From positions 40,086 to 104,085 of the forward strand of contig CACIED010000003.1 of the NCBI GenBank assembly GCA_902585605.1: a DNA stretch of 64,000 nucleotides, given 5' to 3'. The translations under genes and the position numbers were made by a program. Each line of letters opens with the position of its first letter. Position 1 is the first letter of the stretch. Below are positions 9,389-17,903 of this stretch, in pieces. The notes below the pieces were generated by a model. It did no database searches. It was not told where the DNA came from and saw nothing but the letters and a program-made list of their open reading frames with translations. The stretch comes from an uncultured Alphaproteobacteria bacterium (GTDB lineage Bacteria > Pseudomonadota > Alphaproteobacteria > HIMB59 > GCA-002718135).

Positions 9389-10039
9389 CTACTTTTTTGT
9401 TTTAATAGGTGTTTTTCTCTTTGGATTACAAACCTTGCATATTTCACACTCCAAACCATAACAACTTCTTGCCTGACAAAACTCTCTTCCATAAAATATT
9501 ATTTGTAAATGAAGTTTGTTCCAAGATTTTTTTGGAAAAAGATATTTTAAATCTTTTTCTGTTTGGACAACATTTTTACCATTTGTTAAACCCCAACGTT
9601 GAGCTAAACGATGAATGTGCGTATCAACCGGAAATGCTGGATGACCAAATCCTTGAGACATAACAACACTAGCTGTTTTGTGACCAACACCTGGTAACTT
9701 TTCTAATTCCTCAAAACTTTCTGGAACATTGCCTTTAAATTTTTTTACAAGAATTCTTGATAGTTCAAAAATTGCTTTTGATTTTTGAGGTGCTAAACCA
9801 CAAGGACGAATAATATTATAAATTGTTTTTTTTGGTACTTTTGTCATTTTTATAGCTGTGTTTGCTTTTTTAAATAGTATTGGTGTAACTTGATTAACCC
9901 TTTCATCTGTACATTGAGCACTAAGAAGTACAGCTACAACTAATTCAAATTTATTTTTGTGGTTAAGAGGAATAGGTACTTTTCTGTATATACGGTTTAG
10001 TATTCTAGAGATCTCTTGTGCCTTCTCTATCTTTTTCAC
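9389..10039 (-). CDS. nth: Endonuclease III
   Basis: A base-excision repair DNA glycosylase/AP lyase acting on oxidised pyrimidines. The 216 residues include VVAVLLSAQCTDERVN, the helix-hairpin-helix LPGVGHKTASVV with the catalytic Lys, and VDTHIHRLAQRWGL with the catalytic Asp. The C terminus has five Cys in CQARSCYGLECEICKVC for the [4Fe-4S] cluster; their spacing is not quite the usual C-x6-C-x2-C-x5-C. It faces hemJ and starts divergently from the first peptide-transporter operon. Confidence 0.94.
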   Translation of the reverse strand: MKKIEKAQEISRILNRIYRKVPIPLNHKNKFELVVAVLLSAQCTDERVNQVTPILFKKANTAIKMTKVPKKTIYNIIRPCGLAPQKSKAIFELSRILVKKFKGNVPESFEELEKLPGVGHKTASVVMSQGFGHPAFPVDTHIHRLAQRWGLTNGKNVVQTEKDLKYLFPKKSWNKLHLQIIFYGREFCQARSCYGLECEICKVCNPKRKTPIKTKK

Positions 10040-10071
10040 TATATCGAGTCTCCTCCAAGGTTTATGTCTAA

Positions 10072-10121
10072 ATTAATACTAATAATTATGACAAAATATA
10101 GCACTTATTAATACTAATAAT
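10072..10121. promoter_or_regulatory. Tandem 15-bp direct repeat, candidate operator of the first peptide transporter
   Basis: The sequence ATTAATACTAATAAT occurs exactly twice, at 10072-10086 and 10107-10121, 35 bases apart, i.e. slightly over three helical turns. Each copy contains the inverted half-sites ATTA-N4-TAAT. The pair lies in the 142-base gap between nth (minus) and the SBP gene (start 10182), where a regulator would bind. The repeat is seen directly; operator function is inference, and AT-rich sequence lowers its specificity. Confidence 0.45.
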
Positions 10122-10181
10122 ATTGAATATTTCCATTGAAGTAGTATGGATCTACCATCAAATTTCTATGGAGGAAATAAT

Positions 10182-11756
10182 ATGAAAAAAACTTTAAGCA
10201 TTGTTTTGTCTTTGCTTTTCATGGGTATTTTCTCACCGGCATTCGCAAACACTATTAAATGGTCAATGCCTGGTGACTCTTTAACTCTTGATCCGCACGC
10301 ACAAAACGAAGGACCAACTCACATGGTTTCGCGTCAAGTATATGAAGGTTTAGTAACTCCAGGTATTAATATGGAAATACTACCTCAGCTTGCTGAGTCA
10401 TGGAAAACAACTGCTGATGACACTTGGATATTTACAATTCGTAAGGGTGTAAAATTTCATGATGGATCAGATTTAACAGCTAGTGATATTGCTTTTAGTA
10501 TCAATAGAGCAAAAACCGCTCCGTCTGATATGGTAGATTTAATTAAAAGTATTAAATCAGCATCAGCATTAACTGATCACACAGTTCAGATTGTAACAGA
10601 TGGACCAAATCCAATTCTTTTAAATCAATTAACTCAGATATTTGTTATGTCTGAAGATTGGGCAAAAGCAAATGGTTGTGAAGTTTCATACAACTGGGAT
10701 GCAGGTGAAACATCTTATTGTGCTTCTAATGCAAACGGAACTGGACCTTTCAAAATCACTTTTAGAGAACAGGACGTAAGAACTGTTTTTGAAAAAAATA
10801 ATGATTGGTGGGGTGATGATAGTACTTTTAATGTAGATACTATTGAACTACTTCCAATTGCAAATGATGCAACAAGAGTTGCTGCACTTCTATCAGGAGA
10901 AATTGACTACACAAACGTTGTTCCAGTACAAGATATTGAGAGAATCAAATCTTCTGCTGCACATGGTGTAAAAATGACTCCTCAAAATAGAACAATATTT
11001 TTTGGAATGGATCAAGGTTCTGCTGAATTAAATTCATCTAATATAAAAGGTAAAAATCCTTTTGCAGATAAAAGAGTTCGTTTAGCTATGTACCATGCGT
11101 TAGATATGGAAGCTATTAAGGATAAGGTAATGAGAGGACAAAGTGTTCCTGCAGGAATTATCACTGCTCCTGGTGTAAACGGTCATACAGCTGCACGTGA
11201 CGAAAGATTACCTTATGATCCAGAGCTTTCAAAAAAACTATTAGCAGAAGCTGGTTATCCAGATGGATTTGAGGTTACGCTAGATTGTCCAAATGATCGT
11301 TATATCAACGATGAAGCAATCTGTGTTGCTGCTATTGGTATGTTTGCTAAAATTGGAGTTGATGTAACTCTTGATGCAAAAACTAAAAGTCAACACTTCT
11401 CAGAAGTTAAAGAAGGTGACGCAAATGGTATGACAAGTGACATGTACATGTTAGGTTGGGGAGTTCCAACTTTTGACAGTCATTACGTATACTCATACTT
11501 ATTTGATAGTGCTGGTAGCTGGAATAAAGTTAATTTCAGCAATGCTAGAGTTGATGAGTTAGTAGCAGCAATGGGTGTTGAAACTGATCAAGATAAAAGA
11601 AATGCTATGATTGCTGAAGCTTGGGATATTACTCAAGATGACGTAACATATCTTCCTTTACATCACCAAGTTGTTAACCAAGCATCAAAAAGTAATGTCG
11701 ATGTTCCAATTAGAATGAACAACGAACCATTATTTAGATTTGCAAACGTAAACTAA
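10182..11756 (+). CDS. Peptide-type ABC transporter substrate-binding protein (SBP_bac_5 family), system 1
   Basis: Periplasmic solute receptor that delivers di- or oligopeptides, or similar solutes, to its permeases. Signal peptide MKKTLSIVLSLLFMGIFSPAFA, then NTIKWSMPGDSLTLDPHAQNE, the usual family entry. The motifs VYEGLV, FTIRKGVKFHDGSD, NGTGPFKI, DATRVAALLSGEIDY and LPYDPELSKKLLAEAGYPDGF are typical. I chose the ATG at 10182, preceded by GGAGG at good spacing, rather than one 12 codons upstream. It heads a complete operon (SBP, two permeases, fused ATPase). The true ligand cannot be read from sequence. Confidence 0.93.
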   Translation: MKKTLSIVLSLLFMGIFSPAFANTIKWSMPGDSLTLDPHAQNEGPTHMVSRQVYEGLVTPGINMEILPQLAESWKTTADDTWIFTIRKGVKFHDGSDLTASDIAFSINRAKTAPSDMVDLIKSIKSASALTDHTVQIVTDGPNPILLNQLTQIFVMSEDWAKANGCEVSYNWDAGETSYCASNANGTGPFKITFREQDVRTVFEKNNDWWGDDSTFNVDTIELLPIANDATRVAALLSGEIDYTNVVPVQDIERIKSSAAHGVKMTPQNRTIFFGMDQGSAELNSSNIKGKNPFADKRVRLAMYHALDMEAIKDKVMRGQSVPAGIITAPGVNGHTAARDERLPYDPELSKKLLAEAGYPDGFEVTLDCPNDRYINDEAICVAAIGMFAKIGVDVTLDAKTKSQHFSEVKEGDANGMTSDMYMLGWGVPTFDSHYVYSYLFDSAGSWNKVNFSNARVDELVAAMGVETDQDKRNAMIAEAWDITQDDVTYLPLHHQVVNQASKSNVDVPIRMNNEPLFRFANVN

Positions 11757-11768
11757 TAAATTTTGTAT

Positions 11769-11794
11769 TTTCTGGCCAGTAATCTGGCCAGAAA
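11769..11794 (+). promoter_or_regulatory. Intercistronic stem-loop between SBP and permease genes, system 1
   Basis: A perfect 11-bp stem (TTTCTGGCCAG / CTGGCCAGAAA) with the loop TAAT lies 12 bases after the SBP stop and 7 bases before the permease ATG. No T run follows, so it looks like an mRNA-stabilising or processing hairpin rather than a terminator. It would allow the binding protein to be made in excess over the permease. Function is inferred from its position. Confidence 0.7.
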
Positions 11795-11801
11795 TTAAAC
11801 C

Positions 11802-12779
11802 ATGTTTAGCTATTTCTTTAAAAGACTCTTTCAATCTATTCTTGTAATGATTGTTGTCGCCTTTGTTTCATTTTCCTTATTTAATTTTGTTGGTGATCCG
11901 GTAAATAGTATGACTGGAGAAGATGCTTCAGATGAAAGACGTGCTGAGGTTAGAGAAGTATTGGGTTTAAATGATCCTGTTTACATCCAATTTTCACGTT
12001 TTATTGGCAATGTAATTCAAGGTGATTTTGGAATATCATACCAATTAAAAAGAGAAGTTTCAGACTTAATTGCAGAAAGAATGCCTGCTACTTTAGAGTT
12101 AGTATTTGTATCTGCTTTAATTGCAATTATCAGTGGTGTGATCTTGGGTGTATATACTGGTATTCATAGAGACAGTTATATTTCTAATATTATTCTTGTG
12201 ATTTCTCTAGCAGGGGTTTCCTTACCAACATTCATTATAGGAATAATGTTAATTTATTTGTTCTCAGTAATTTTAGGAGTTCTACCATCTTTTGGAAGAG
12301 GTGAAGTTACACAATTAGGTTTTTGGACTACAGGATTTTTAACTACTTCAGGATTAAAAGCACTAATACTTCCATCTGTTACGTTAAGTTTATTTCAAAT
12401 GACTTATGTTATTAGATTAGTTCGCGCAGAAATGATGGAAATTTTACAAACAGATTATATTAAATTTGCAAAAGCAAGAGGGATAAAAAGGAGTGCTATT
12501 AACTATAAGCATGCCTTAAAAAATGGATTAATTCCAGTTATTACTATTACAGGTATAAACATTGGAACTTTAATTGCTTTTTCAATTATTACGGAAACAG
12601 TTTTTCAATGGCCAGGCATGGGGTCATTGTTTATCAAAGCAGTATACTTTGTCGATATTCCAATTATGTCAGCATACATGATTATGGTAGCCTTTATATT
12701 TGTTATGATAAATTTTATTGTAGATATCACATACTATTTTATTGATCCTAGAATTAGGCTTAAGGAAGAGGGTAGTTAG
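11802..12779 (+). CDS. Peptide-type ABC transporter permease (DppB/OppB family), system 1
   Basis: 325-residue inner-membrane protein with about six helices. The N terminus FSYFFKRLFQSILVMIVVAF and the segment NFVGDPVNSM are characteristic of the DppB/OppB branch. The cytoplasmic coupling loop appears as DYIKFAKARGIKRSAINYKHALKN..., the EAA-like motif that docks on the ATPase. The C terminus is IDPRIRLKEEG. It lies 45 bases behind the SBP gene, separated by the hairpin, and two bases before the second permease. Confidence 0.93.
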   Translation: MFSYFFKRLFQSILVMIVVAFVSFSLFNFVGDPVNSMTGEDASDERRAEVREVLGLNDPVYIQFSRFIGNVIQGDFGISYQLKREVSDLIAERMPATLELVFVSALIAIISGVILGVYTGIHRDSYISNIILVISLAGVSLPTFIIGIMLIYLFSVILGVLPSFGRGEVTQLGFWTTGFLTTSGLKALILPSVTLSLFQMTYVIRLVRAEMMEILQTDYIKFAKARGIKRSAINYKHALKNGLIPVITITGINIGTLIAFSIITETVFQWPGMGSLFIKAVYFVDIPIMSAYMIMVAFIFVMINFIVDITYYFIDPRIRLKEEGS

Positions 12780-12781
12780 AA

Positions 12782-13705
12782 ATGCTACTTAAAACATATA
12801 ATAAAATATATGATACTGATATTGGATACAGTTTCTTTAATTCTAAATTAGCAGTAATTTCTTCAACAATATTTTTTATTATACTTTTTTGTTCTGTTTT
12901 TGCCGGGTTAGTTGCTCCTTATAACCCTTTTGACCCAGCATCAGTTTCTTTAATGGATGCCTTTACCCCACCAGTATGGTCGGAGGGAGGAAGTTTTAGC
13001 TTTATTTTAGGTACTGATCAGCAGGGAAGAGATATGTTTTCAACAATGATTTATGGTTCAAGAATTTCTCTTATTGTTGGTTTTGCATCTATAATTTTTG
13101 CTATGATACTTGGAGTATTCCTTGGAATAACAGCTGGATATATTGGTGGTAGATACGAGATTGTTGTAATGCGCCTTACAGATGTACAGTTAACTATTCC
13201 TAGTATTTTAATGGCTTTACTTGTTGATGGAATTGCAAGGGCAATTATCTCACAATCAATGCATGATGAAATGGCAATTTATGTTTTGATTTTTGCAATT
13301 GGTATTTCTGAATGGCCTCAGTTTGCAAGAGTATCAAGAGCATCAACTCTAGTAGAAAAAAATAAAGAGTATGTTTCAGCTTCAAGAATTATTGGACTAT
13401 CAAATATTCTAATTATGTTTAAACACATATTACCAAATATTCTTAGACCTATATTAGTGATTGCTACAATTGGATTAGCACTTGCAATTATTACAGAGTC
13501 TACTCTAAGTTTTTTAGGCGTTGGCGTTCCACCAACAACACCCTCACTTGGTACTCTAATAAGATTCGGAAATAATTTTTTATTTTCAGGAGAATGGTGG
13601 ATTACTTTTTTTCCAGCAATTTTCTTAATTGTTCTGGCTTTATCAATTAACTTGTTAGGGGATTGGATGAGAGATGCTCTAAATCCAAAATTAAAAAAGA
13701 GATGA
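12782..13705 (+). CDS. Peptide-type ABC transporter permease (DppC/OppC family), system 1
   Basis: 307-residue inner-membrane permease, the DppC-type partner. The motif APYNPFDP follows the first helix, then LGTDQQGRDMFSTMIYGSR, typical of the DppC family, and the coupling loop YVSASRIIGLSNILIMFKHI. ESTLSFLGVGVPPTTPSLG and NLLGDWMRDALNPKLKKR close the protein. Its stop codon overlaps the start of the ATPase gene (ATGA at 13702-13705), implying coupled translation. Confidence 0.93.
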   Translation: MLLKTYNKIYDTDIGYSFFNSKLAVISSTIFFIILFCSVFAGLVAPYNPFDPASVSLMDAFTPPVWSEGGSFSFILGTDQQGRDMFSTMIYGSRISLIVGFASIIFAMILGVFLGITAGYIGGRYEIVVMRLTDVQLTIPSILMALLVDGIARAIISQSMHDEMAIYVLIFAIGISEWPQFARVSRASTLVEKNKEYVSASRIIGLSNILIMFKHILPNILRPILVIATIGLALAIITESTLSFLGVGVPPTTPSLGTLIRFGNNFLFSGEWWITFFPAIFLIVLALSINLLGDWMRDALNPKLKKR

Positions 13706-15420
13706 GTTTTTTAGCAGTTAAAGATTTAAACATTAGTTATCCAACACGAAAGGAAACTATAGTTGCAAGTAAAAATGTAGAGTTTTATCTGGAGAGAGGG
13801 CAAATATTAGGAATTGTTGGTGAATCAGGATCTGGAAAATCTACAATTGCAAATGCGATAATTAACTTGATTGATCCTCCAGGTGAAATAACAGATGGCT
13901 CAATAAAAATAGACAATATTGAATTGAGAGGTAACGAAGAGATAATTCAAAACATTAGAGGAAAAAAAATAGGATTTGTTTTTCAAGACCCTCAAACTTC
14001 ATTAAACCCTCTATTTAAAATAAAAGATCAATTAATCGAAACTATTCAGGCACATTTGAATTTAAGTTATCAAGATTCACTTACAAAATCAATTCAATTA
14101 CTTAAAGAGGTTGGAATAGAGAATGCTGAAAAAAGAATTGAGGACTATCCACACCAATTTAGTGGAGGTATGCGTCAAAGAGTTGTGATAGCTTTAGCAA
14201 TAAGTTGTGAACCTGACTTAATTATTGCAGATGAACCAACAACAGCTTTAGATGTAAGTATTCAATACCAAATATTAGAACTTCTTAAGGATCTCACAAA
14301 GAAAAGAAATCTTGGTGTTATAATAATAACACATGACATGGGAGTAATAGCAGAAACTACTGATAAAGTTATTGTAATGCGATATGGACATATTGTAGAG
14401 CAAGGTGAAACTAAAGAATTGCTAACAAATCCAAAATCTACTGAAGCAAAAAGTTTAGTAATTTCAGTACCTCCTACTAATAAAAAAATTGATAGATTTA
14501 AATTGATTAGCCCTGATGGAAAAGAAATTAAATCAAATTCTATAAATCTCACAAAAAATATTATTAAAACTTGGGGTGTAAGAGAAAATAAAAACCAAAA
14601 ACTATTAGAACTTAAAGATGTTACTAAAATATTTGATGATCAATCTTTAGGAAGTATTTTTCCATTTGGTTCTAGAAAAAAAATTGATGATCAAATTGTC
14701 AAAGCAGTGGATAATGTATCTTTTGATCTTATTGAAGGCGAAACACTTGGATTGGTAGGTGAATCCGGCTCTGGTAAATCAACTATCGCAAAAATCATTA
14801 CAGGATTAGTTAATCCAAATAATGGATATATTAAATACAATAACGAGTCATTGTATAACTCGAATAACAAATATCAAATTCACAAAAGCAGAGGACAAAT
14901 TCAAATGATTTTTCAAGACCCTTATTCTTCTTTAAACCCAAGATTTAAGGTTAGAGATATAATTTCTGAACCAATAAAATTTTTTCAAAAAAATATTAAT
15001 AATAATGAACTAACAGAAAATATTCATGATTTAATTGATATTGTTGGCATGACACGACAATCTCTAGATCGATATCCACACGAGTTTTCTGGCGGACAGA
15101 GACAAAGAATATCAATAGCTAGAGCTCTGGCGACAAGACCTCGTTTATTAATTTGTGATGAGCCCACTTCAGCTTTAGATGTTAGTATTCAAGCTCAAAT
15201 TTTGAATTTATTGAAAGATATTCAAGATGAACTCCATCTAACAATGTTGTTTATAAGTCACGATCTTCCAGTAATACGTCAAATGTGTAATAGAATTGTT
15301 GTTCTTAAAAATGGGTTAGTATGTGAAAGTAATGAAACTGAAAGTTTGTTTAATAATCCTCAACACGATTATACAAAACAATTAATTAAGTTAATGCCAA
15401 AAATAGAATCACTTATTTAG
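13702..15420 (+). CDS. Fused two-domain peptide-type ABC transporter ATPase (DppD-DppF type), system 1
   Basis: One 572-residue polypeptide with two complete ABC domains. The first has GIVGESGSGKST (Walker A, near residue 43), FSGGMRQR (signature) and LIIADEPTTALD (Walker B). The second, from about residue 300, has LVGESGSGKST, FSGGQRQR and LICDEPTSALD. The linker is Lys/Asn rich. I chose the ATG at 13702 overlapping the permease stop; 13 extra upstream codons would lie inside the permease gene. Fused DppD-DppF proteins (as in GsiA or YejF) energise peptide or glutathione uptake. Unlike the other ATPases here, I see no C-terminal Cys tail. It overlaps the convergent LysR gene by eight bases. 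Confidence 0.93.
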   Translation: MSFLAVKDLNISYPTRKETIVASKNVEFYLERGQILGIVGESGSGKSTIANAIINLIDPPGEITDGSIKIDNIELRGNEEIIQNIRGKKIGFVFQDPQTSLNPLFKIKDQLIETIQAHLNLSYQDSLTKSIQLLKEVGIENAEKRIEDYPHQFSGGMRQRVVIALAISCEPDLIIADEPTTALDVSIQYQILELLKDLTKKRNLGVIIITHDMGVIAETTDKVIVMRYGHIVEQGETKELLTNPKSTEAKSLVISVPPTNKKIDRFKLISPDGKEIKSNSINLTKNIIKTWGVRENKNQKLLELKDVTKIFDDQSLGSIFPFGSRKKIDDQIVKAVDNVSFDLIEGETLGLVGESGSGKSTIAKIITGLVNPNNGYIKYNNESLYNSNNKYQIHKSRGQIQMIFQDPYSSLNPRFKVRDIISEPIKFFQKNINNNELTENIHDLIDIVGMTRQSLDRYPHEFSGGQRQRISIARALATRPRLLICDEPTSALDVSIQAQILNLLKDIQDELHLTMLFISHDLPVIRQMCNRIVVLKNGLVCESNETESLFNNPQHDYTKQLIKLMPKIESLI

Positions 15421-16324
15421 TCGAGTCTAATGAATTATCAAATTCATTTTTTACTAAATTTATAAAGTCTTCAGTAAACTTCTTTAACTTTTGTTTCTTT
15501 GAAACAATAATTCCAACTTTATTATCTAAAAATATTTTGTGATTAACTTTTTTAAATACTAATTTTTTACTTTCTATTTCTTTTACTGACCCCGCACTTG
15601 TAAAAAAAGTTAAATAATTGCTATCTTCAATTAGATAGTTTTTTATAAAAGAAAAAGAGTTTGAAATCAGATTTGGATTGATGGAGTATAATTTTTCTCC
15701 TACATCTCTTTGTATAGAATTCCAAAAGGTAGCTGTTCCTGGATGAAAAATTAGAGGAAATTTTAAACAATCCTCTAAAAGAATTTCTGACTTACTTGAT
15801 AAAATATGCTTAGAAGAACATAAAACCCCCATAGGAAAATTATACAAGTAAAGTACCTTTAATGTTTTAGGTAAGTCTTTTGTAAACGTAATTCCAAAAT
15901 CTGTTTTATTTGTAATCAGATTGTCTAAAATTGTATCAGGCTGCCTTGAAGATATCTTTATTTTTATATCTGGATATTCTTTTCTAAATTTTGAAATAAT
16001 AGGTGACAAAAATTGAACAGCAAATGTTTCACCAGTAGAAATATTTATTTCTCCAGATGTAGAAGTTTTATTTTGTTTTAAATTTGATAAGAAATTATGA
16101 TTAGTCTCATTTTGAACTTTTAGATGATCAAATAATAATTTTCCTTCATTTGTTAATTCTAATCCTCTAGCATTTCTTATAAATAATTTTGTTTGAAGTC
16201 TGTCTTCTAATTTTTGGATCTGTCTTACTATAGCTGATGAATTAATATTTAAATTTTGAGAAGCTTTTCTAATAGAGCTATCAAGCGCAGATTGATAAAA
16301 ATATCTGTACTCAATTGACAACAT
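15413..16324 (-). CDS. LysR-family transcriptional regulator
   Basis: A ~303-residue DNA-binding regulator. The N terminus MLSIEYRYFYQSALDSSIRK..., with SAIVRQIQKLEDRL and KLFIRNARGLELTNEG, is the LysR winged helix-turn-helix; the rest is a periplasmic-binding-like effector domain (GEINISTGETF...). I chose the ATG at 16324 because LysR proteins usually begin a few residues before the helix-turn-helix; an ATG at 16390 would add 22 untypical residues and leave only 26 bases to the divergent operon. It probably controls the VOC-deacylase-deacetylase-M20 operon starting at 16417, and perhaps transporter system 1 behind it. Confidence 0.9.
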   Translation of the reverse strand: MLSIEYRYFYQSALDSSIRKASQNLNINSSAIVRQIQKLEDRLQTKLFIRNARGLELTNEGKLLFDHLKVQNETNHNFLSNLKQNKTSTSGEINISTGETFAVQFLSPIISKFRKEYPDIKIKISSRQPDTILDNLITNKTDFGITFTKDLPKTLKVLYLYNFPMGVLCSSKHILSSKSEILLEDCLKFPLIFHPGTATFWNSIQRDVGEKLYSINPNLISNSFSFIKNYLIEDSNYLTFFTSAGSVKEIESKKLVFKKVNHKIFLDNKVGIIVSKKQKLKKFTEDFINLVKNEFDNSLDSTK

Positions 16325-16416
16325 ATGAATATTATAAATAAGCGTTGAGAAATTGTCATCACAAAATTGATTATATTCTACTTTTGGCATGCAAATTTCT
16401 CTGTTAAAAAATCATT

Positions 16417-16908
16417 ATGGACTACAGAGAAAGAGCTAGATTAAATCAGGACAAATCAATTCGTATAAAACATATGGCATTTGCAGTAAAAAGTGTAGAT
16501 GAGGCTCTTGTAAATTATCAATCTTTATTATCTGTTTCTGAAAAAACTGAAAAGGTTATATGGGAGAAAGCAGAAACAAAAGTAGCAATTTTTTATATTA
16601 ACGATATCGAGTACCAACTATGTGAGTCTTTAAATAAAAATGGAAGATTCACAGAATGGATAGAGAAATATGGAGAGGGTCTCCATCATATTTGCTATGA
16701 AGTAGATAATATTGATAAAGCACTTGAACATGCTCAAAAACATAATGCTAAATTAAGAATTTGTGAGGCATGTAATGTTTATGGAAGTCATGCCCATCCA
16801 GAGGGTTTTGTGGCTTTTCTTGATGATGAAGCCGCAGGAACTGAAATTGAATTTATGCAAGTATACACAGAAGAAGAATTAAAAAAATACAAAGTAACGG
16901 GAGTATAA
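16417..16908 (+). CDS. VOC-family protein, methylmalonyl-CoA epimerase/glyoxalase-like
   Basis: 163 residues with two beta-alpha-beta-beta-beta modules of the vicinal-oxygen-chelate fold. Metal-ligand candidates are His in IKHMAFAV, His in LHHICYEV and Glu in EIEFMQVY, as in methylmalonyl-CoA epimerase. The protein is strongly similar to the one at 45329-45811 along its whole length (shared DIEYQLC, GRF.(E/K)WI, HPEGF(V/I)AFLD, MQVYT). It heads the operon next to the LysR gene. The substrate is unknown; the two copies each sit in a catabolic operon near a peptide transporter, so racemisation or isomerisation of an imported product is a reasonable guess. Confidence 0.82.
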   Translation: MDYRERARLNQDKSIRIKHMAFAVKSVDEALVNYQSLLSVSEKTEKVIWEKAETKVAIFYINDIEYQLCESLNKNGRFTEWIEKYGEGLHHICYEVDNIDKALEHAQKHNAKLRICEACNVYGSHAHPEGFVAFLDDEAAGTEIEFMQVYTEEELKKYKVTGV

Positions 16909-16910
16909 AA

Positions 16911-17894
16911 ATGTCTAAAAAAATTGAAATTGGATCAGCAATTGCTGAACCTGGAAGAATAGCAGAGGGAAATATTTTTGTAGAAAAATTAGCTGGTGGA
17001 AGCGAACTAACAATTCCAGTTACTATTATCAATGGTTCAAAACCTGGACCTTGTTTTTGGATAAACGGAGGTATTCATGGAGATGAACCTGAAGGTATTC
17101 TCACGTGCACACTATTAAAAGAAAAAATTAATCCAGATGATCTTTCAGGTTCAATTGTTATGATACCTGTTATGAATGTACCCGCGATGGAAGCAGCAGA
17201 ACGCGGCAATCCATTAGATACCTTCTCATACGATATGAATAGAATTTATCCTGGAAAAAAAGATGGATACTTGAGTGAAAGGATTGCACATGTTCATAAA
17301 GAATGGATGATTAAATATGCTGATATGGAAATCTCTATTCATTCAGGAGGCGCTCATTCTTATCTTGCAGAGGCTATGTTTGCAGCTAAAGATGATAAAA
17401 CGCAAGAACTTGCAAGAGCAATGGGCGAAGATTGGAAAGTATGTCTGTATTCTAATATAACATCGAAAAGTCCAATGGCAGTAATGGCTGAAAATGGTAA
17501 ACCAGCACTTACTGTTGAGCTAGGTGGACGATCTTCCACTGCTCCTGGAGCATTTCTCAAAGTAGGACAAACATTATTAAAAGCATGTATAAATATTTTA
17601 ACTCATTATAAAATGATTGAAGGCACACCGCATTATCCTGAAATAAGACATAAAGGCTTTCAGCAAGCTCTTTTAGCTCCTAAGAGTGGTGTATTTCTTC
17701 CTAATCCAAATATTAAATTTTTAACTATGATGAAAAAAAATGATGAGATAGCAAAAATCATTGATTATCAAGGTAAAGAATTATGTACATTAAAGGCACC
17801 AGAAGATGGAATGTTTTTTGGTTTGCGAGCTTTACCAAATGTTACAATAGGGGATTGGTGTTGTTTTTATGCTATAATCGAAGGCGAATGGTAA
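16911..17894 (+). CDS. Succinylglutamate desuccinylase/aspartoacylase-family deacylase
   Basis: A zinc carboxypeptidase-fold (M14 AstE/AspA) hydrolase of 327 residues that releases an acyl group from an N-acylated amino acid or related amide. The metal motif is GGIHGDEPEGI (His and Glu near residue 55), followed by DMNRIYPG and the third ligand in ISIHSGG; VELGG near residue 203 carries the likely catalytic Glu. Two bases separate it from the VOC gene. In this operon it sits with a PuuE-like deacetylase and an M20 carbamoylase, so hydrolysis of an N-acyl or ureido compound imported by the flanking transporters is plausible. The exact substrate is not predictable. Confidence 0.85.
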   Translation: MSKKIEIGSAIAEPGRIAEGNIFVEKLAGGSELTIPVTIINGSKPGPCFWINGGIHGDEPEGILTCTLLKEKINPDDLSGSIVMIPVMNVPAMEAAERGNPLDTFSYDMNRIYPGKKDGYLSERIAHVHKEWMIKYADMEISIHSGGAHSYLAEAMFAAKDDKTQELARAMGEDWKVCLYSNITSKSPMAVMAENGKPALTVELGGRSSTAPGAFLKVGQTLLKACINILTHYKMIEGTPHYPEIRHKGFQQALLAPKSGVFLPNPNIKFLTMMKKNDEIAKIIDYQGKELCTLKAPEDGMFFGLRALPNVTIGDWCCFYAIIEGEW

Positions 17895-17903
17895 AAAAAA
17901 TTA

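Noticed and set aside
13663..13701. Longer N terminus for the system 1 ATPase
   Set aside because: These 13 codons lie within the permease gene; the ATG at 13702 overlaps the permease stop in the usual ATGA manner and begins at the family's normal start.
17360..17560. Minus-strand frame inside the AstE/AspA-like gene
   Set aside because: Antisense shadow; the plus-strand frame carries the zinc motifs.
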